DNA of 64,000 bases. Origin: Quillaja saponaria. Lineage: Eukaryota > Streptophyta > Magnoliopsida > Fabales > Quillajaceae. The notes beneath the pieces are model-generated. The model did no database searches. It saw only the letters and a program-made list of their open reading frames with translations, and was not told the DNA's origin. Positions 28,898 through 42,246 of this stretch are shown here, piece by piece. Both the position numbers and the translations under genes were made by a program. How positions within the stretch are numbered: position 1 is the first letter of the stretch; every line of letters begins with the position of its first letter. The stretch is from positions 35,089,235 to 35,153,234 of the forward strand of contig CM055607.1 of assembly GCA_029379385.1 (NCBI GenBank). Direction: 5' to 3'.

Positions 28898-31800
28898 TCA
28901 ATGATTCCGTTCCGAAGTGCTTGAGTTAACTACAACTGAAAACTCTTGCTGGAATACCTGAAGACATTTACGGAAAGAGTGGTAATAATGATAAAATTAT
29001 CAACTTCTAAATTTCACGAATCAAATTATAGCATTGGTAAGAAAGTCTACAGTATTAAAATTTTCTAGTTCCTTGCTTAGTTCAGGCATTCTGCCATCGA
29101 CCAAATGTGTGATTGTAGGCAGTTTTCTATCCTGTACTTCACTTCTTTCCTGTAAACACATCCAGGTCAATGAAATTAGCCAGTGGGAGTAAGCAATATC
29201 ACTTTCTTAACAATTAATTATCAGGAGAACTGATTTGCTCTTATAAGCATCCTACTAGACTCATTTTTATTGCTAAGCTGCAAGGGATCAATCAAGAACC
29301 TATCAAGGTTTACCTACAGATGTGGTGTTTAAATAAAGAAGGAAAAAATGATGATCTGTTAACTTCTTTTCTTTGACTGGATCTCTTAACTTTTGTTGGT
29401 GGTTTAGTTTCGGCACAGTGGCATAGTGGAGCATGCCTAATACAAGGAAATTAATGCATAGATCTCACTGAACTATAAGCATGAAATAATAAAAGACATT
29501 CCATCTAAAGCAAGTTATGCAACTGTTATTGTCTACAGTCATAAAAACCAAATCCAAAGGAATGGATGTTCTGATAGTAACATGTCAATTTATTTCGGAA
29601 AGCCATGAGAAATAAAAAAAAATTCTACCAAGGGGCCCTAATTAGGTGATACTAGTAGGACCACAAGAACCGATCAAAGTGCACTTACAATTTCGAGGTA
29701 TAGCATGGAACACTTTTAAACTAAGAATATTTTTAACAAACGGATCTAGATCTAAAAAAATGAAAATCAAGTTCCATATACGATATATTCCTCCCTTCTC
29801 AGATGCAATTGACACAATACAGAGCATATATCCAAGTTGAGGATGGATATTTCATATGCAGCTCTCTACTTTCCAGAAACATGGAATTATAGATTGCCAT
29901 TCAGATCCTATGTCGGATTCTAATACTTTTGTAGCATGCTATATTTCATGATATCTATAAGAAAACAATGAAAGAAGATGACATGAGCTTCTTGGAATAC
30001 TTATATGTTCATTAAATATCTACCCTGAAATAAAATTGAAGCTTAATTCAATACATGGCTTATTTATGACTTGGACTGGCACTACCAGATTGCTGTCTTC
30101 TTGAGAATACGAAGAATCCATTTCTTGAGATTTCAGGGATTGATACTGCTGCAATGCCACACAGATACGTATTATTGCACAAAGATATCTGAATCTCCGT
30201 TGTACCTTGATAACAAAAGGAAAAAGACATGAATAGACAAAAAAAGAGATCTGTATGACAATAATACTGCAGGAAATTAAAATAGCTCGCAGAATAAGCA
30301 GAGCAAGCTACCTCCTTCGGGATCTCTGAAAAACAAGCATGACCAGATTTTGGAAATTTCTTTCTGTGGTGCCTTGCAAGTAGTGCTATTAACTGCAGAT
30401 TTGCAAGAAAAAAATTAATCAAGCTCATTTTATTTTAATTGCACAGATTGGAAGCATGTCAACAATATATGACCTAGAGCCATTTTTAACACAGTTCCTG
30501 AACCAAAGCCGAGGAGCCTCTACCTTACGGCCTACATTTGGAATATGCAGGCTTGAACTATTTAACAAAAGACAACATACCTGTACCTCTTCAGCACTAT
30601 AACCATGAAGATGGCCAATTTTCTACAGATTAACAAGATCAAAAATTAGAGAAACAGAAACAATGACTGTCTTGTTCACAGAATGCAGGAAGCTTAAAAG
30701 TTCTAACTTTACATCTAACAGGATTTTCTTGGACTTTCAAAGATACAATATACCTTATCCAGAGTTGCTACACCAAATATATGCAACATAAAGTTAACAA
30801 ACACATTACAATAAGAAGGAAGAGGCTACAAGTACCATAATAATATGATAGGACTGTTTATGGTAACCCTTTTTACCAGTAACAAACCCAATATTGTGAA
30901 GCAAACAAGCAGCTTCAAGACATTCAAGATCCTTTTCATTCAAGGAGGCAGCAAATTCAACCTTGTTCTTACCAAGCTCATTAAATTTTCTTATGCGTTC
31001 AAAAATCTCCTGCAACAATCATTAGGATAAGAATTAATTGTAAGTTGTAAAGACATCACAATAACATGTTCCTAAGTAGGCTCGGTTTCTTGATTTGGAA
31101 AACAAGTTCTAGTAGGCAAATACTAAAAACGCTATTCTAAGTGTAGTTAAATGAGAAAAGTTTCATGTGAAAATAATTTTTGCTCCAAAAGGAAATTAAG
31201 AAGTAAATAAAAGAAAAGGCATTGATAGTTCAACAGACCTTTGCAATGCCAGCACATTGTGCAGCAGATATCATCCTCTTCTTGCTATTAAACCTCATTG
31301 CAAGCCGCAAAACAGACCTCCACCTAGCATTTGCATTCAAAACACAGCCACCATAAACCTTAGCCAAAGTTTCAGCAATCACACCCTCCCCCAAAGCATA
31401 CTCAGAAACCTCCATTTCCTCAATTCCAAGCATCATGAATATCTAGTCCAATAACACCGCACCTGCTACAATAAATTCTGACCGCCTCCGGAAAAACTCA
31501 TCTCTCCTGACTCTCTCTTCCTCCCCTCCACCACATAATTTCTCAACTACATTCCTCAATTCTCCTCTCGTAAATGCCCAGTCCCTATTGCACTCCCCAA
31601 CCAAAACTGCCTTGTCAACTATATCACGCGCGTATCCATGAAACACAGCCTTCTCAATTGCGCGAATTGTACCAGAAGACCCAACTGCTATCTCAAACCC
31701 ATGCTCCTTAACTTTTTGAACTAACCCAGATTCGTGCATCACTGACCTAATATACTCCCTCATCTCTGAGATTTTATCAATGTGAAACATTTGGGCCAGA

Positions 31801-32333
31801 CTAACATGCCCTAGCTTCAGTGAAGTGCCAAAAATAGCTTTTCCTTCTTTACCAATCACAAACTCAGTAGACCCACCTCCAATATCCACTGTCAGTGCCA
31901 ATTTGTCATAAACTGGCAAAAACTGAAGCACACCTAGATACGCAAGTCTTGCTTCCTCTTCACCAGCTAACACTTCAACTTCCATCCCAATCTTCTCCTT
32001 GATGCAATCCGCAAATTCCCTTTTGTTTTTGGCTTCGCGCACTGCAGCGGTGGCAACGCAACGGGTTCGATTGCGATTTACTTTATGGTAATTCAAAATT
32101 GTCTGAAATTTCTGCAGAGCTTCAAGCGCTCGAGACTGGGATTGGGCGGAAATAGAATATGGGGTAGTGACAGTGTCACGGCCAAGGACGACCGGCTCTT
32201 TTAGGTGGTCGATGGGGAAAAACTTGCCTGACGGATCGGCACGGACGATAAGCAACTTAAAGGAGTTGGTACCCAAGTCAATTGAAGCGAAAAGGGAAGA
32301 TGCTGTTGAAGAGGTTGGAAGAGTAATAGCCAT
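28898..32333 (-). CDS. Ppx/GppA phosphatase-like protein, interrupted by in-frame TAG
   Basis: Seven exons keep frame through all joins (557 codons with stop): 31239-32333, 30836-31009, 30581-30622, 30312-30392, 30086-30205, 29051-29149 and 28898-28957. The actin-like ATPase fold shows SIDLGTNSFK (about 17-26), GEEEAR (124-129) and VDIGGGSTEF (149-158). The C-terminal HD-like part has LLHNIGFVTGKKGYHKQSYH and LLARHHRKKFPKS. Relatives hydrolyse polyphosphate or pppGpp; the plant substrate is unproven. ATG 32333 precedes the first conserved block. Codon 297 (31443-31445) is TAG inside an otherwise conserved stretch, between AGAVLLD and IFMMLGIEEMEVS, where relatives carry an acidic residue. All other joins and motifs look healthy, so this is a recent nonsense change, a readthrough site or a sequence error. 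The donor after exon 30086-30205 is the least certain join. Confidence 0.8.
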
Positions 32334-32879
32334 GGTTCTTGGTGGCAAACCTGCAACACCGGGTATAAACCGCCAAAAATTTCTTCTTCGACACACTTCA
32401 AATTTCCTTAATTTGTATATTTGATCACCGCGATTCTCAGTCGAACTTCAAACGATGAAGTTCTAGTTCTGGTCTTTGTGGGAATTTGCCAATCAAATGA
32501 AAGTTGATTGCAAGGATTAAAATGTGGTTTCCTGATACGGAATTGTTAGTTTAAAAACGGAAATATTATAGAATTGGTGTACAATTTTATATATGAAAAA
32601 GTATTATATAATATTTATTTATAAATAACCAGTAATATATATAATAATTAATTTTATATATTTAAAAATTTGATTTGCCGTAATTTATATTTTATTTTTA
32701 TATATTTAATCTCAATTATTTATCAAATTATAAATAAAGCAACCAATACATTAAATCAATTTTAGAAATAATACTTATATTTTATTATATTTATTTTTTT
32801 ATCAACTAATTTCCATATAATAGGTTTTTTTTTTATAACTTTCAGTTTTTATAATAATAAAATCTAATTGTATAATTTA
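32334..32879. other. Promoter side of the Ppx-like gene and AT-rich spacer
   Basis: The first 150 bases are the likely leader and promoter of the minus-strand Ppx-like gene. The rest is very AT-rich, without a gene, and separates it from the FDM-like pseudogene. Confidence 0.5.
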
Positions 32880-34141
32880 GTTTATCTCTAACGTGCTTCA
32901 TAATATTTAGTGTTCCTTTTAGTTGCTCGATTTCCAATTCCATAGCTTGTTTTCTTATTTAGTTGTTTTTCTAGCAGAATAATTTTATTGTGGAGTTGTT
33001 CTTTTTGTCTTTGTTGATCTTCTGCCAACTTCGTAATATTTTCATCAGTCTTCTGTTGCTCCAGAGCAGCTAATTGAAGAGAATTATTTTTCATGGCATT
33101 CTTTTAGTCTCTTTTGCCAACATTTTTTTGCACTTCCATTATGTGATTTGCGCTTTTCCAACTCTACTCTCCGCAATTCTAGCTTTCTTTTATGAGATTC
33201 CAGTTGCACCTTAAGCTTTTCATGATCATTAAAGATTTTTTAATAGTGATATCTCGCACTCGATTGTATTTTCCTTATCTCTTCATTATAGGCTTGTAAG
33301 AGCTCACCTTTCTCCTCAATTGAGTTATTAAGGGAGATTGAAGTCTCATTGTATCGGACTTCCATTTCCTTCAAGTGTTTGTTCTCGGTTTCAAAAATAT
33401 TTGTCAAGTTAGATACAAGTTTATCCTGCTTCTGGGCTTCTTAACATCCCCAGTCTTACGTAGGTATTCCCCAATAATATTGTTCGAATTGTAGTCATTT
33501 GCATGGGGCAACCCAAGCATAAAGACCAGACTTCAGCTCATTTTTAGCATGCTAATCCTTTTTCCCATGATGATCTGCTTCATAAGCCCTCTCAAATGAC
33601 ATTGCATTTTGTAAACATGGTCAATCTTTGTTGAATTCCACAATAGCAGTTTCAGATGACCTCTATAATTCCATAAGAGATGGACTCTAACAACATTGAA
33701 CCCCCTGTTTCTATACTCATCCCTTAGCTTGGATCCACTTTCTCCCACAAAGCGTTCATCATCTACGCATCTAGTGGGAATGTTAACCACTATCCAAACC
33801 CAGCGTTAGACAAAATTCTCGTTGTGATTGCAATTAGCTAGAAGATCATTGTCAGTCACAGGTTCTGATGGACTATTCATGGTTGCAATATATTTTTTTC
33901 AAATACTTCACTAAGGCTAAATGATTGGTCTTTTCTTTTTTGAAATGCCAGAAGCATGTTGAAGGAGTTCCTTGCACAAATAATCACGTTTTCTCTTTTT
34001 TGAGCAGTAAGGACAAGTAAAAGCTTCATCTGCATCTATCACTTGGTGTCTTCTACTCTTTAGTTTTTCGTAAAATTTATCTTCATGCTCATCCATTTCA
34101 GATTCACTTATATCAGTATCATTTTCTAAGTTGTGATCCAT
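32880..34141 (-). pseudogene. FDM/IDN2-like (XS and coiled-coil) pseudogene, truncated
   Basis: In minus-strand order the region shows an acidic start with SESEMDEHEDKFYEKLK, the zf-XS zinc finger (FTCPYCSKKRKRDYLCKELL), XS-domain pieces (NIPTR, RFVGESGSKLRDEY, then LWNYRGH), and a long coiled coil (KLVSNLTNIFETENKHLKEM, MKNNSLQLAALEQQKTDENI). Several stops and frameshifts separate these pieces: the zinc finger ends in KKKRPII instead of the usual linker, the XS domain is broken after the NYRGH block, and a TAA lies near 33241. The C-terminal XH domain is absent. In Arabidopsis, FDM and IDN2 proteins bind RNA in RNA-directed DNA methylation. This copy cannot make the full protein. The first plausible ATG is at 34141. 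Confidence 0.85.
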
Positions 34142-35876
34142 TGACTTACCGTACCTTCCAAAAATTGCAGACCCCGAGAGCTCGAGCTCTCTAGCTTGGT
34201 CTACCATACCTTCTCTGGGTCTCTGTGAGCTACTAGTCAATGCATAGGGGAATAAAAAAAATAAATTAAACTTCTTTCACCGAGAATTAGATGAAAGAAT
34301 ATAATTTAATTGATCACAATTAAGTATTAATATGTAAAAAATAAAAATAATAATTTTATTAGTTATAATTTTTAAATTAAAAAATATGAACTCTTAGTAA
34401 ATATTAAAAATAAATATTTATAAAAAATATAGTTACAATAAAGTTTATTTGCTTTATGAATTAAAAATTATATATCACTAAATATTTATTTATTAATTAT
34501 TTCATTAATCTCTATTATTACTTTTTTTATTATTAAATTAAACAATTAAAATTTATAAGATATACTATCTAGAAATTGAATCGTATCTTTATATATAATT
34601 GGATACTAATAATAATTCATAGATATATTTAAACATTAGTAATAAATAATAATTTTTACATGTAGTTAAAAAATATAAATAACTTTAACATGTATCATAA
34701 AAAAAGGATATGACATTTTAATTTCTTGATTGGTTAGGCTTTATGTCTTATCAGATAAATATTTTTGGACATTAATTTTTTTCTTCTATCGTTTTGGAAA
34801 TCAGATGATAATGGATAGTCGGGCCGGCCTAGGCCATTTTTTTGTTTTGGGGCTTGAATCTAAAACATTTAGACCTTTGCTGACTTTTCTAGCCCAAATT
34901 AATATAAAAATCTATTCTTCTGAATTGGAGATAATTACATAACTATGATAGCTAATGCAGTGGCTCGTGGGTTTGGAAGTTTGTAATTTTCAACTATTCT
35001 CTCTCCAAGTTTAAAATAAAGGCAGAAAGAGAAGTTCCAGGAATTTTCTCAGCAAGGTAATTTTCCTGGAAAATGGGGTTCTGGGGAAAATCTATAAACA
35101 TCGGAGATTACTCAGAATTTTAAATTTCAGCAAGCGGGCCTACAGTGACTAAACCGAGTACTGATTGTCCGTAGGCCTCTCTCTCTCTCTAAAGATCAAC
35201 GCTTTCGAGTGACTGAGTGAGATGTTGAACTTAGAATTTTTTTCAGTCATACCACTTGGTATGGCTTACCAAACGTGTACTTGTGGAAATTATTTTCTGG
35301 AACTCCCACCAACCTCCTTAGTTCTAACGCGTTAGCATGTGTTTTCTAACCCAAAAATAAAAAATAAAAAATGAAATCTATTTCTAGATCGAAGAACAAA
35401 ACCTCTATTTTCCCGTCTCTAACGTTTGATGAGTATCACTTGGTTTATAATATTTTCGTATTTTTCATTCACAACGCGTTCAGACAGTTATCTTGAATTC
35501 CAAGGTTTTGGCTTAGAATCCTTGAATTTAATATTTTTGTATTAGTAAAGCGGTCACTTCTAAGTTATTGATACTTAGTAGTATCCAAAAAAGAGATTTT
35601 AAATAATTGGATATTTTTTTTGTTTCTTTTGGGCTTTATGATTGGCATGTGTTCTTGACTTTTTGGGTATTAGCGTGTTGTTTCAACTTTCATACTCTGG
35701 GTTGTTTCCCTGTACCTTCCTGTAATGCTCAAGTGTAATTGCTTTTATATATATAGAGACAGTTTTAGTAGTTATCTTTACGGGTTTGGGTTTTTGGAGC
35801 TCTGAGAATCGAGACATTTTGAGTTGCTTTTTTTGGCAAAGAAAAAAAGAAATTGCTCGTTGAGTCTTTGATTTTG
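34142..35876. other. Intergenic strand-switch region upstream of CBP60
   Basis: AT-rich DNA (34250-34720) followed by a more mixed stretch with CT repeats near 35178-35190 and a likely CBP60 promoter and leader. A TATATATA element lies near 35747-35755, about 120 bases before the CBP60 ATG. Minus-strand genes end here and plus-strand genes begin. Confidence 0.5.
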
Positions 35877-38800
35877 ATGGTATCGAAAAGGAAATCTCAT
35901 TTGGATGAAGTTTCCCTTCGAGAACCCAAGCAGAAACAGAGGTTTAAGAGGTGTCAAATTGAGCATATATTTGATGCTTGTTTTATTTGCGTTTTAGATT
36001 TTTTTTGGTTGGTTTTTTCGTATGGTTTTGTTTGTCTTTGTGCAGTGCTGTTGGGGATATGATAAGAGGGCGTTTGCTGGATGGATTAGAGGCTGTGTTG
36101 GAGCCTGTCATTCGAAGAGTGGTAGCATAAGTTTCTATATTGTTTCTGTAAATTATTTTGGTTTAGGGTGAATTTATTTTTTCTGATTCTTTAGCTTCCT
36201 TTAGACATGTTTCATATAAGTAAGTAGTAAGTACCTTTCTCAGCCGAAGAAGTTTGAATTCTGCACCATCAATATGTGGAATGTCTTTATGTCATCTTTC
36301 TAGGTTTGCATCTTTATATGCTTATTGATATCTGAGATTACCACACTTTGTTTCTTGTGGATGCTTTCTATATTGAGAAGAGAAGTTAATTATGTCCTTT
36401 ATATTTATTTTTATAACTTCTTTTCTGTTTATCTCATTCAAAGAAAATATTATTGATCAACTGGCACAAGGAATCTGTTTATTATATAGGTTATCAAGTT
36501 TCATTTGTTTGCTATTGATTAGTATTAATAGGTGTCAAATATTTGAGTATCTCTATGAAACAAAATAAGGTATCCGAGTATCTGATTGATATGTGCAATA
36601 TGCAAACTCAATTTCCATGGTCACAGAGCACATACCTATATCGAAATATATATGCAAGACTTGATAATCCCGATAAGCTGTTACTGAAACCCTTGTATAT
36701 AAAATCTTCTCCGGTTGTTCTAACACTATTGACTAAATTGAGATTGAACCGCTCCCTGTTAAGTTTATTTGGTTTGTTATCACTAATTTGCAAGTTTTTT
36801 TCTCAATCAGGTGCGAGAGGTAGTGGAGGCCCACCTTCAACCATCTCCAGGGTTAGTTCAATTATCAGAATCTTGATTCTTAAGAACAAGTTTTCTCCGA
36901 TATAATTTAAGCTTGACAACTTTCAGTTATAAAACTTCTATTAAATTCATCTTTCATTCGGACAAAATTATTGTCAGAATAATGCCCTTTAGTGTAAGTT
37001 TTCTGTCAGGTTCGTGCTAATAATATTTGCTCTTAGTCTGTTTGCAATCTTCGATGGAAGATATCCCTAGCAACAATAATGTTGCACAGTTATCTTGCAT
37101 CTTATATGTTTTGAGTAGATACTCATTTGTTGTCTTAATATCCATACTCAATACAAATTTCTTCTTCTCAACTTTTGTTTTATAGCCAAGCGCTTAATCA
37201 GACTGGAACATCTGGAACAAGCGGATTAGAGTTGCGTTTTATCAATAACGTGCCTCGTTCCATTTTCACGCTCAGTAAACTGAAAGCTGAGGATGATTCA
37301 GCAATTGAAGTTGCTCTATTTGATGCTAGATCTCACTCCATAGTCAAGGATGGTCCCCTGTCCTCAATAAAGATAGAGATTTGTGTCCTTAATGGTGACT
37401 TTGGTTCTCATGACAAGGAGGATTGGAGTAAGAAGGAATTCAATGCCAGTGTTGTACGGGAAAGAGATGGTAAAAGGCCATTATTGACCGGAGATGTGTA
37501 TATTACACTGCAAGAAGGAGTTGGTTGTATCAGTAACACTTTTTTCACAGACAACTCAAAGTGGATTAGAAGCGGCAAGTTTAGGTTAGGAGCTAGAGTT
37601 GTGCAACAAATTCCCAGTGAAGGGTATATTAGGGAAGCCAGAAGTGAGAGCTTCACCGTCAAAGACCATCGCGGAGAGTGTAAGTTTTTAGAGCTTAACT
37701 CCTGCAACTTCTAATATGTGACCATCATGGGTATATTACGGTCATAACATCTGTTTTCCTGCTTAAAATTTAAAATATCCTTGGCTCTGTTCTTATTTAG
37801 TGGACTTTTCTATCCCTTGCGGGAGTATGAGACTAACATGACACTTGTTCATTTCAGTGTATAAGAAGCACTTCCCTCCATCTTTGAATGATGAAATATG
37901 GCGTTTGACAAAGATTTCAAAGGATGGTAAGTTCCACAAGCGGCTGTCTTCTTGTGGAATTCATCGTGTGAAGGATCTTCTGCAACTCTATGCAATCAAC
38001 CCATCTTTGCTACAAGAGGTGGGCAAATAGTTCCTTTTGTTTGTATAACAATTTTCTAGCACTTTGAGTGCATAATTTTAGAGCTAAAAACAAACTTGTG
38101 CATCCATCCAATTTTCTGCTTTGGATCGTGTAGAAGTTCGGTGGAATTTCAAAGAAGTGTTGGGAAGCTATTGTAGAGCACGCTACAGCTTGTGTTGTAG
38201 ACAATCAGAATTTGTACATATATTATACAACTGAGCCGCCAATAGGCCTTCTCTTCAATTCCATCTACAAGGTTGTGGCAGTGACATTTGATTGTAAAAA
38301 TTATTGTTCTCTTGATACTCTCTCGTCGTCTCAGAAGGTATGCACATATCTCTAATGTCAATTTCAGGTTTTCCCAATGATAGATTTTTTAGAAATTTTA
38401 GTTTCCTGATTGATGGGATTTTTGGATTAACAGTCACATAGTAACATCATCATAAAAAACATTGACATGGCACTTCTGTCAATATATCGTAATTAAATGA
38501 AGAATTCCCCTCTTTCATTGACAGAATTTGGTGGAAAAAGTGAAGCAGCAAGCTTATAAAAATGTAAATGACTTGATTTCAGTCGATGAGCAACCAACTT
38601 TCAGCTTGTTGAGACCATTGGCAAGCTTACAATCCGACCAGCTTGCTTTTCCACAACAAGGTCTGCAACAATTTGTCTTTCCAAGTTCACAACAAGGTAC
38701 ATAAATATTTCTGCAAATGAATTAAGATGTAGTTCAGGAGAATCCATGGAGAGTTCTTTACAATACCTGTTAATTCTCTTGAAAAATTATTCACTGTTTT

Positions 38801-39888
38801 CTTCCACTGACTTTTTCTATTGGGGATTTACATCCTAAATATATTATCATTACTGCTACGAAATGCTGAAAAAGATATATGGGCACTAGGAGAAACTGGC
38901 GTATCCACAATTGTTTTCTTGCAATATCAAGATGATTACTAATCAAATAAATAATTGGACATTAAAATGATTATTCCCTTTATATTGTTCCAAAGAAATT
39001 TTCTAATTTATTGCTGCCTTCTGGCTAACAGTGCTTTTCCTCTCCGAGAATAAGGGTTCAAAGCCTAGTTGATGCCTGGTTGTGATTGTGACTTACCAAT
39101 CATAAGAAGTAACTGAGAAAGCAAGTAGTTTATATATTAATGCTCTTAATTTTGGCACATTCAACGAGCAGACTCTTGTCTTAGCCTCTAAATATCGTCT
39201 CCATTAATATATGGGTTTGCTATGTCATTCATGGTTTTGTATTGTGCTAATTTCCATTCGTGTCACTTGTGGGTCTGAGTATCATTTATTACTTTCCCAT
39301 TTCCCCCCCGTTTCCCTTCCTACTTTTGTATACTTTCCTAAGATCTGATCGTGAATGCTTGTAACAGAACAAGAAGAAACTTGGAGTTTTAACCATCCAT
39401 TAGCTTCAACATCACATGCTCAAGGAGCATTGCCTTGCAATCAAGAAGTTTCTGTAGCAGATAATGGTGGTCCGATGCCAGTGGCATCTACACAAATGCC
39501 ACAGAATAATTATCCAAACGGGGACTTTCTCTCTGGATTCTACAACGATACAAATTACTTGTCCCCAAGTGGTTTGCAGATGCCAGTTATGCCTGGTGCT
39601 GGTGACTATTTACCACAGAATGACAAATTTACGGTTCAAACTCCAAATTGCTTTCCTGCAGCAGCAGCAACATGCGAAGGGGGGAATGATTTTTACATGC
39701 CTTCAGTTGATGGAACAGAATTTGACATGCTTTCAGCTTTTCCCAGTTATAGTATTCATCACATTAGTAGAACTGGAAATCCCAAAGCAGGATGGTGTAA
39801 GATTCGAGCTGCTATCAAATGGAGCATATCAGTTAGAAGGGATGTGGCTGCCAAAAAGTGGGCTAAGCTTCTGTATTATAATTATTAG
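35877..39888 (+). CDS. Calmodulin-binding protein 60 (CBP60) family transcription factor
   Basis: Eight exons join in frame to 580 residues: 35877-35950, 36046-36121, 36811-36851, 37186-37679, 37858-38018, 38134-38337, 38525-38696 and 39368-39888. The N terminus (MVSKRK) and the helix [20 protein letters not shown] are typical. The central CBP60 domain runs from [15 protein letters not shown] to about residue 330 and contains [15 protein letters not shown] and FRLGARVV. The C terminus has [20 protein letters not shown] followed by [12 protein letters not shown], a basic segment where CBP60a-f proteins bind calmodulin. These factors act in the nucleus on salicylic-acid and defence genes such as ICS1, as activators or repressors depending on member. 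Which member this is cannot be decided here; the C-terminal calmodulin site points away from SARD1. Confidence 0.88.
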
Positions 39889-42246
39889 ATTCCTAAGTTA
39901 ATATTCATTGATTTGTTACTATGCTATGGTAGTTAAATTGCATATGTAAAATCTAGGAAATACGCTTGTCCCATGTGTTTTAGGCTTAGTTATCTATGTA
40001 CATAGTGTGGAAGTAATCTATGTACAATTTGTTTTGTCAGTCATCAGCCGTCAGTTGTCAGTGTCGTCCGTCCTGTCTAAAATTAATCTGTACATAATGT
40101 TCAGTACTTCCTGTGATTACTTGATGTTCAGTGTGTTCTAAATTCTAATGGGCAATGTAGTATTTATAATTATCAAATAAGACATTTTCTTGAATGACAA
40201 ATTTGTTTACCTAACGTAAAGAAGGACAACACCGTCAAAGATTGTACTGGAGTGGTTGGGAAATGACTCATTTGGAATAACCCTCCTTCGTTATAAGTCT
40301 ACATGTTAGCATATGCAAATTGAATTTCTTTAATTTCCTCATTTTCATTTGATATGTATTTTTTTTTAGATGAAAAATATAAACTATGATAATACAAAGT
40401 TTTACTGAAATTAAGATACTATGAAACGTATATGTTGATATTTAAAAAAACTATCATCATAATGTGACAAGTTTAAAAGTCAAATATGTATGTAAAGTAT
40501 AACTGAATATCGTCTAGGAATATATTTTTTTCTCACCAATATAGTCACATTTTTTGGGTGTGAGCCTAATCTCATTTGAGATTTGTGATTATCCATTTCT
40601 ACAAATATTTTCTTGCAAACTTTAACACTTACATTACAAAAATCACTTCAACCACTGAGCTCAAAGGTACTTATCACTAAAACTACACCTTATTGGTTAT
40701 GAACAATTTTAGATATTTGTGTTTCATAAATCATAATTGCTCAAATAGTAAAATCTATTAACCTAGCCAATTTTTTAGTGAAACATTAAATCATTCTAAA
40801 ACCTATTTTGTAAGGAGGTAGTTAGATGGAATAATATAGGTTTTAGTTTAGTTACATTTAGAATTTAAGTAAAGTACATATTACCCCTTTTGTAGTTTGA
40901 TATTTTCTCAACTCATATATATATATGATTTATTTTGCCTAAAAGTATCATTTTTAATTTGGACCCGCATGTTTTTAGATGGAAACCGTTCAAACGCAGA
41001 ATTCTTCTACCTTTAATCCCAAAATTCTTATTTATTTATTTTTCTCCAATTCCTCCTTAATTCATAAAATCATTAATTATTTCTTCCATTTCTCATTCTT
41101 TCAGTGAGTGTGCCTACTATTCATCTCTTCCATAGCTAATAGATCAGATTAAATTTTATAATTTTTGAATTTTTGCTTATTTGTTTCCAGTTAATGAATT
41201 ATACATTTTAACTCGCTTATTTCAATTAGTTAATGACATTTATCTATGGTAATAACTTATATATTAATGGTAGTTTGATTTTCATAAACTTTTCAATAAA
41301 ATTTTAAAGTATAATGAGATTCAATTTGTTATTTTTTACAAAATGTAAAAAAAGTAAAGATAAGCAAAAAATATAAAATTGTATTTTTCTTTCAACATTC
41401 TAAATAAGTCCTGTAATAAGTTTACATTCCCTATAAGTCAAACTTTTAAGATTTATCTTGAATAAGTCTTAAATTGAAACATATTATATCCACTTTTATC
41501 TTTTTAATGTCTAATTTAATGTTTAAAATTTTGATTAATTAAACTAATTTTTAAAAAACCACATAACATAAAAATTAATAAATTAGTGATATAATCATAA
41601 TAAAAGCATAGAAAATTATTTAAATATTAAAATTTATTTTCTAGGTGTCATCATGAAAAAAATAATATGAATACTAATTGAATTTGAATATAACATTATT
41701 TTTTTCTTTAAATTTTTTAAGAAAAATATGAAAAAAAAGATAACGAGAACCTATTAATTTAAAAAATTAAATTAGCAATTATTTCATAAATTTATAAGTT
41801 ATCTAATTTTATGTTATGCAATTAATTAAAAATTAGTTCACTTAATTAATGTTTTAAACTTAAATACTAAGCATAAAAAGGTAAAAGTGATATAAAATGC
41901 TTTCAATTTAATGTTTAAGTTTTATTTAAGAATAATTCTAAAAAGTAGGATTTGTAGGTAATGTAAATTTATAATAAAACTTATTTGGAATGTTAAAAAA
42001 AAAAAAAGTAGGAATCCTTATTTTTTTTTCTATAATGAAAACCTAATGGCATGAATTATAACTTAGAGATTTAGTTTTAGTTTTTTAATAATTTAATTAC
42101 AAAGTTATTAGTTTGGATAAATCCGCCAAAAGATAAAATAAATCACATGTATGCATGTAAAAAAAAAAAAAAAATTAAAGATAAATTCTACTTTTTGTCT
42201 TGTACTAAGTTGACATTCTTAATATGTCATAACAAAAGTCTATTCT
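39889..42246. other. CBP60 3' flank and AT-rich intergenic DNA
   Basis: The 3' untranslated region of CBP60 probably extends a few hundred bases past 39888. The rest is AT-rich, with poly-A runs (41998-42008, 42158-42174), and has no supported gene. It leads into the integrated virus at about 42247. Confidence 0.55.

Noticed and set aside
31440..31465. A 15- to 20-base GT...AG stretch spanning the in-frame TAG that could be read as a tiny intron
   Set aside because: Far below the minimum length for spliceosomal introns in plants; removal is not plausible even though 15 bases would keep frame.
36543..36905. A 120-codon frame in a CBP60 intron
   Set aside because: It overlaps the genuine small exon 36811-36851 in another frame and shows no domain.
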